NCBI GenBank assembly: GCA_963920765.1
Contig: OY987245.1
Location: 21,530,727-21,594,726, forward strand
Reading direction: 5' to 3'
Source: Ulota crispa
Lineage: Eukaryota > Streptophyta > Bryopsida > Orthotrichales > Orthotrichaceae
DNA: 64,000 nucleotides
Shown: in pieces, positions 58,502-64,000 of the stretch
Position numbering within the stretch: the first letter of the stretch is position 1
How the letters are laid out: the number at the start of each line of letters is the position of its first letter
Program-made: the position numbers and the translations under genes
The notes under the pieces: model-generated
What the model saw: only the letters and a program-made list of their open reading frames with translations
Told to the model about the DNA's origin: nothing
The model's database searches: none

Positions 58502-59856
58502 ATATCCAACAAAACAAAAAAAGCCTTAGGCTAGAGTGTTGGACCAGTGTTCATAGGATTTGGAACCAAAGATTGTTCAAACATTGTCATTGCTCATGTT
58601 ATAGATTAAAATGCTCTTTTTGCTGCGCTTGAAACTTTTTGTTCTCCACTTCCAAAAGCTTGTGCAAAAATATCTCAACAAGTTTGTATGAATAAACCAA
58701 ACTAGATGCACATATGTATGTAATTTATACAATGCTTCATTTTGTAATGACATTGATTTATGAATACAAGACTAGCAATCTAGCAATACAATTAAGAAAA
58801 GCATCCACACTTGCTATGTACAATGCCCAAACATAACAACTGATCCCCTTCAATGTGTACAAGAATTTTGAACACATTCTCCACAATGACCATTCTTTAC
58901 CGATGCACACTCAACATGGTTGATTGAGATTACATGAGTTTGCAATGTTAAGTTTTACTTTTCAAAAATTCAAATACTTATGTTTGTTGAACACTTCCAT
59001 TTATCTTTCTTTGTTTCATGAAAATTTTGATCAAAGAATATTGGTGTTAATGTATCCAATTAATTGCAAACACATGTAGAAATTATTAGTACGCACATTT
59101 TTTATCGTAACAAAAATCTCAAAAAAGTCATAGAATGTTCTAATAAGCAATCATATGCATCAATATGACTTGCATAATCATTGAAAAGCCCAACGAACAT
59201 AAGAAACATGCATAAGAATAAAGTCTGAAGGTTGACCTCAATTAACTTGTCTAAATGCACATAACCCTAGTTGTATTCAATTAGACATGTTATACTAAAA
59301 ACTATAAGCAAGAACAAGGCCAACAACAATAATACAAAAACAATGGCTCAATACAAAAACATACATCTCCATAATTAACACCATACAACAATAAATCTAG
59401 AATGTCATGTTTAACTATTTATGAACCATCCAAAATTCGTGAGTGGCAATTCAAAACTACTTTAGTTTGCAAAACATCAAAAGATACTTGCAAAGCATGG
59501 GAAGACCTCCAATTGATTAAGACCATAAGAATGTCCACAAGTAGTTAAATACGTCATTAGATTAATCCCACAACAAGCACACAAAGGAAACAACAAACAT
59601 TCAAGTGAAAGTGATTCAATCAATAGATATACACAAGATGCTAACGTTTGCATCAAAATCTAAACAAGATGGTTTGCTATATATATCAAGTCTTGAAGAA
59701 TATGAGACACAGAGAGGGGAGAAATTTCTAATGACAAAGTAACAACAAACATTACGTTGTCTATGTACAAGTAACTGGGGCTACTTAAGAAGTAAATATA
59801 GGACATGCAAAACTATATTAATTAGTTGCCAAGTTTTTTTAATTTTTAAGCGTTTC
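58502..59856. other. No gene seen
   Basis: AT-rich spacer with the 3' UTR of the UPF0114 gene at its right end. Confidence 0.5.
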
Positions 59857-62800
59857 CTATGTGGACCCATGCAATCGCTGTAGCACATAGAGCGCGGCAG
59901 ATGACATGAAAATGGAGATGGAGTAGTAGAGTAAGTCCACAGCGCTACTAATGTGTACCGTCTTGCTCTTCTCAAAAAGCTTCACAAGAAAAATGGTCAC
60001 TATGACATGCCCAAGCTTCGTTTTCAATGTATCCAATGTTGTAATCTTCATCCACAGGGGCCGTGCCTGTTTCATAAGCGAATTCTTAGTTAGAAAACAC
60101 TAAAAAAAAGGGACCCTCATTTTGCTCTCTTATATAACAAAATCAAAATAAATAAAATAAAAATACCCCTGTTACCAACATGCAGCACGTTCTTATCTAT
60201 TGAGGGTTTCAATCCTTGTGGAAAACATAAATTTTTTGAGACGTTTTTGCAGGAGAGAAGATAAGTTCTAAGTGAGAAATGGTTCCTTTTTTTGTCCCCA
60301 ACTTCATATATTTGACTACTTAACCAAAAATGATCGTTCCATAACTCTCTTGTCATCTCTCAAGAAACACACTCATCCGCAAATGAAATGCTTACAAGGG
60401 ACACACAAAGCATAGCTCTTCTCTCACGAATTTTCTTTTTTTGAAGCTTGGGATTGAGCTTATGCTAACCTTGAGTGCAAACATCCCAAAGAGAGTTGTA
60501 TTCTTCAAAGCACGATCAGGTTGTCCCTCGGTAGGCTGGCTGCTAATGAACAGTCCGTACAGGCCCATTCCAAATATCAGCATCACAGTCCCAACGAGGT
60601 ATACATCTGGTTGGCCAGCAATTCACACGTCAGGCTCCATTACGTACTAGAATAATGCTCAACAAAGAGGGCATTACGCAAAAATACAAATAAAAATAAA
60701 AATGACGAGGAGAGGAAAGCCAAACCAGAAAGCCTTTTTTTTGCATAACATCCAATGAGCTAGGCATTATCTAGTGTAAACTTAGAAGGAGAATCAAAAC
60801 TTGTCAATGAATAAAAACGAGTAATACTTGATTAGGCAAAAATCTGTGTAAAAGTTCCCTAATCCCTAATTTGCAGCATGGTCTGGCACCCTACCAATGA
60901 ATGCAAAATTTTGCTTACAGTGGTTTGCATATTGTGTAAGACCCACTTGCTTTTAAGCCCCTTGTTTGTGCAAGCAACTTATTTGCAAAGGACCCGCTCA
61001 ATCAAAATCTTACAAAAGTGCCCTTGAGAGGAGAGACCCTTATGCCAAGTAAGACACCTCCTCGAGCGCCTTTCCCAAACTAAGGTGCCAATTACCTTCA
61101 GGGTTCGCCTTTAGGACTGGGGCACTTTATTTTGGGAAAGACCCTTGAAGAGGTGGTTTACCCTATACAGAGCACACAGTACAGTACGGTACCATGCAAG
61201 CATGAATTGTCCGGTGCCTTGCTGCAGTTCAAAGAACTTCCCATAATACATAACAAAATTGAGATTTTGTTGTTTTGGTTCATAGAGATTGATTCTTATG
61301 CAATCCCAACCAAGCATACCAAATTTTGATTCCAAAAAGTCAAACCCTATTTTTGGTGAAATATTTTGTATTAAATTCATGATTTTACATGAAAGTTGAT
61401 TGAAGAAAATTGGTGATGAATTTTTTAGATTTGATTGCATGGATATGTTGGAAACATCCATATGCACATTTTCTTTTCTAAAATGAACCCCCTTAAGTAA
61501 CAAAATTATGATTGACAAAGAGTTCAATGTGGATTGTGGTAAGACCAAAATTTGTAAAATAGATATTTCTATTTTTTAACTGGTTTTTGGCTAAGTACAT
61601 ATTGTCATGTTCAAAGGTACAAATTTAGTCACAGTGTCTGAATGAAATAACATGAATTGATTATCATAAAAAAATATCTACTTTACAAATTTTGGTCTTA
61701 CCACAATCCACATTGAACTCTTTGTCAATCATAATTTTGTTACTTAAGGGGGTTCATTTTAGAAAAGAAAATGTGCATATGGATGTTTCCAACATATCCA
61801 TGCAATCAAATCTAAAAAATTCATCACCAATTTTCTTCAATCAACTTTCATGTAAAATCATGAATTTAATACAAAATATTTCACCAAAAATAGGGTTTTG
61901 ACTTTTTGGAATCAAAATTTGGTATGCTTGGTTGGGATTGCATAAGAATCAATCTCTACAAACCAAAACAACAAAATCTCAATTTTGCTATATATTATGA
62001 GAAGTTCTTTGAAATGTAGCAAGGCACCGGACAATTCATGCTTGCTTGGTACTGTACAAGAAAATCTGCAAACCACTAGAGATGCTGAAGATAATTTTGT
62101 TTTTTACAAAACACCAAATAATTTCAAACCAAAAGGCAGTTGAAAGGGGTTCAAAGGGCATGACTTACCGATAGCCTCAACAAGGCGGAGGATCACCTTT
62201 CCAGTGTGCCTTCCATTCAAGCACATTTTGAAGTAGGCAATGAAGGATTCACATATAAATCCAGTTCCCTGCATAAATAAAACATCTCAGATTTCAACTA
62301 CGGTAGAGGATACTGCAACAGTCAGGAAGCTCACAACCACACAATTGCATGGTATTCAATAAGGGGGCAGTTCACACTACGTTCCACGTCCCACGTCCCA
62401 GTGAAATCTCAAAATCCAATTGGTTGAGAACCAAAAGTTGGGACTTGACAATTCATACTAAGTCCCAAGTCCCACATCCCAGTTTGTTGTATTTTGTTTA
62501 CATGGTCGCACTTTTTGGAAATTTTGACGCCAGGAAGGTGGGACTTCACTCAAATTTTGCGTTAGCCATTTTGCTAGACCCAACTTTCAGACCCAACTTT
62601 CAACCCAAGTCCCACCAATTTATGGCAAAGCATATTCATGGCTTTATTTAGTACTCCTTTTTGCCCTCGACAACCCAACAAAACTCGGATCTCGCTTTGA
62701 GGTGGGACTTGGGATGTAGTGTGGATAGTGTCCCACCATGGCAATCTTCATAAGAATTTTGTACATTGTGATGGAATTCTGATCTCTGTCAGATTTTGCA

Positions 62801-63622
62801 CTAGTACCCAAACTGGTCTCCCCCCAAAATCAAGTTCCTCCATATTGCATAACGATTATAGAGTAGTTCAAGTTTCCAAGCAATGTGAGAAATGTGTGAT
62901 GAATTACAATAAAGAAGACTAACCTTAGGGTTTCATGCCTGAAGAGACCTAGGGTTTGAAAGCTTAAGATGACACAAGTAGCAACCTCTACCTTCAATCT
63001 GATCAGTAAATGCAGCTTTGAGAGCGTGCTGTTGTGATTTGTTCGTTAAAATAAATTCCCGTTACAGCAAATGCAAATGGCAAGAATGGCGGAGAGAGAG
63101 AAGAGCTCGGTTGAGAGTTTGACCTTGAGGAAGCAAAGGAGGGAGCCTACAAGCGAGCCAGCAATGGCCATGAGAGTAAGAAACCGGAAGTCGAAGATGG
63201 CCTGCATGCACAAACGAATCCATTTCCATCAGCAAGCGACGCTCTAATGAACCCCAGACGTGCAACAACTCAGCGATCTTCTCAACCAAACCGTCGAGCC
63301 ATACCCTCTCAATCCTGCTCTCGGTACGCGGAATCCACGCCGCCACCGCCACACCCGATGCAGAGTTCGCCGTGGCGATATTCTTCTTGTTAGAAGCAAC
63401 GGAATTCGTCATCCCCGGAGACGGAGAATTACTCGCAGGCCCGAAGCCACTCTCTTCGAACCCTCCATTGTCTAAAGGAACCGCGCAGCAGCGGATCACG
63501 CGGGGATTACGCACCAAATTCAACACCGCCGGCTGCGACGAAACGATACTGCGGTGCTGCAGCGGCGAGGAGAAGTGTCTCGGGTAAGATAGACCGTAGC
63601 TGTGTGCGAGAAGAAGCGTCAT
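59857..63622 (-). CDS. UPF0114 (YqhA-like) chloroplast membrane protein, 5 exons
   Basis: Exons: 63622-63305, 63201-63124, 62268-62169, 60606-60470, 60066-59857; all GT-AG, frame open, 280 aa. Residues 1-48 (MTLLLAHSYGLSYPRHFSSP...) are Ser/Arg-rich with few acids, like a plastid transit peptide, followed by a low-complexity linker to about 100. The UPF0114 domain follows: IERAIFDFRFLTLMAIAGSL (TM1), VILRLVEAIDVYLVGTVMLI and FGMGLYGLFIS (TM2), then RPLWMKITTLDTLKTKLGHV and IVTIFLVKLFEKSKTV (TM3), VDLLYYSISIFMSSAALYVL (TM4). These are the family's conserved blocks (LVEAIDVYL, GMGLY.LFIS, L..LK...G.VI). Bacterial and plant members are poorly characterised, so no activity is assigned. An upstream in-frame ATG at 63709 is possible; 63622 is preferred because it starts the transit-like sequence and the bases before it look like leader. 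Introns 2 and 3 carry mobile elements. Confidence 0.95.
61179..62060. mobile_element. Foldback element in intron 3 of the UPF0114 gene
   Basis: The left arm (about 61179-61568) and right arm (about 61674-62060) are inverted copies with about 105 bp between. Both encode the same meaningless 69-residue peptide on opposite strands, showing near-identity over more than 200 bp. Shared arm sequence: CATGAATTGTCCGGTGCCTT, ATGCTTGGTTGGGATTGCAT, TGGATATGTTGGAAACATCC. Tips begin near GTACAGTACC / GTACGGTACC. Confidence 0.92.
62365..62735. mobile_element. MITE in intron 2 of the UPF0114 gene
   Basis: Left CAGTTCACACTACGTTCC then ACGTCCCACGTCCCAGT; right (inverted) TATCCACACTACATCCC then AAGTCCCACCTC. 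Several internal CCCAAGTCCCAC motifs. Ends not exact. Confidence 0.5.
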
Positions 63623-64000
63623 TTCTATTGAAACCCTAGTCTTACACCATTTCTCTCTCTCTCTACCGATTCCTGTTCCCCCAAACCCTTTCGCAAACCT
63701 CTGCAACAATCGAACACTGCAAACTGAGAACTTTGACCTTCACAATTCGATCGATTGCATGCAAATTCCTTTGGATTCTTCAAACCCTAGGCAACAAGCT
63801 ACCACTGCTCTTGAACACTCGCCATCGCCACTTCAAAGTGCTCTCTTACGAAACCGATTCTCTGATTCTCACAGGATCTTTAAGGTGCGATACATTCACC
63901 GATTGCCGCAATGTAGACCGCACCAGTGAAGAATAAAAGCACCAATAATTATGAACGATTCTAGAGCCTCGGTTTAGAAATCTGACTCAGGAATGGAAAA
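63623..64000 (-). promoter_or_regulatory. Leader and promoter of the UPF0114 gene
   Basis: A GA-rich stretch on the minus strand (CT/GA run at about 63651-63664) sits just upstream of the start codon, typical of plant core promoters and leaders. No TATA box is obvious. A 67-codon plus frame (63733-63936) has no recognisable domain. Confidence 0.35.

Noticed and set aside
61111-61901. Two long frames with the same predicted peptide on opposite strands
   Set aside because: They are the two arms of a foldback element in an intron; the peptide has no known domain.
63623-63709. Upstream ATG (63709) as start of the UPF0114 protein
   Set aside because: The extra 29 residues (MLQRFAKGFGGTG...) come from GA-rich leader-like sequence, and the 63622 start gives a typical transit peptide. 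It is not excluded.
1-64000. LTR retrotransposons or virus-like elements
   Set aside because: I looked for gag, protease, reverse transcriptase, integrase or capsid-like motifs and paired LTRs and recognised none.

Overview
This window is AT-rich nuclear DNA of a land plant. It holds three spliced plant genes: an AP2/ERF transcription factor, an OTU1-type deubiquitinase and a UPF0114 chloroplast membrane protein. They sit in a dense bed of DNA transposons. Gene spacing (three genes in 64 kb), introns full of miniature elements and the scarcity of GC-rich islands suggest a medium to large genome. I cannot name the species; a seedless plant or other non-grass lineage is a guess. I recognised no LTR retroelement, virus-like element, rRNA, tRNA or CRISPR array.

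Layout. From 1 to about 20.2 kb lies CACTA (En/Spm) territory. A TNP2-type transposase gene runs on the minus strand (about 4640 down to the left edge), with a SET-domain segment between its first exon and its core. A second CACTA protein (Transposase_24-like) runs on the plus strand (10.1-18.1 kb). One 4.6-kb intron of that second gene is filled with about 30 copies of a ~130-bp hairpin repeat. The right terminus, with GACTA/TAGTC subterminal motifs, ends at 20170. A separate CACTA element (5067-7691, TSD TCA) and a long AT/GATATA microsatellite lie between the two coding parts.

From 20.3 to 54 kb the sequence is mostly miniature inverted-repeat elements of several families. The most distinctive is a family flanked by TTAA with CCCCTNAA termini (piggyBac-like), with at least eight copies from 72 bp to about 1.6 kb. 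Another family of about 250-410 bp ends in TTNRTTAAATTGGG and makes 4-bp target duplications. Others are foldback elements with arms up to about 400 bp, a Tc1/mariner remnant that still encodes a transposase C-terminus, a short hAT-like hairpin, and two further TIR families. The ERF gene (24612-26419, minus) sits in the middle as a GC-richer island.

From 54 to 64 kb are two minus-strand housekeeping-type genes with complete exon structures: OTU1 (8 exons, 210 aa) and the UPF0114 protein (5 exons, 280 aa). The large third intron of the latter carries a long foldback element and its second intron a further MITE. The three host genes show no sign of acting together.
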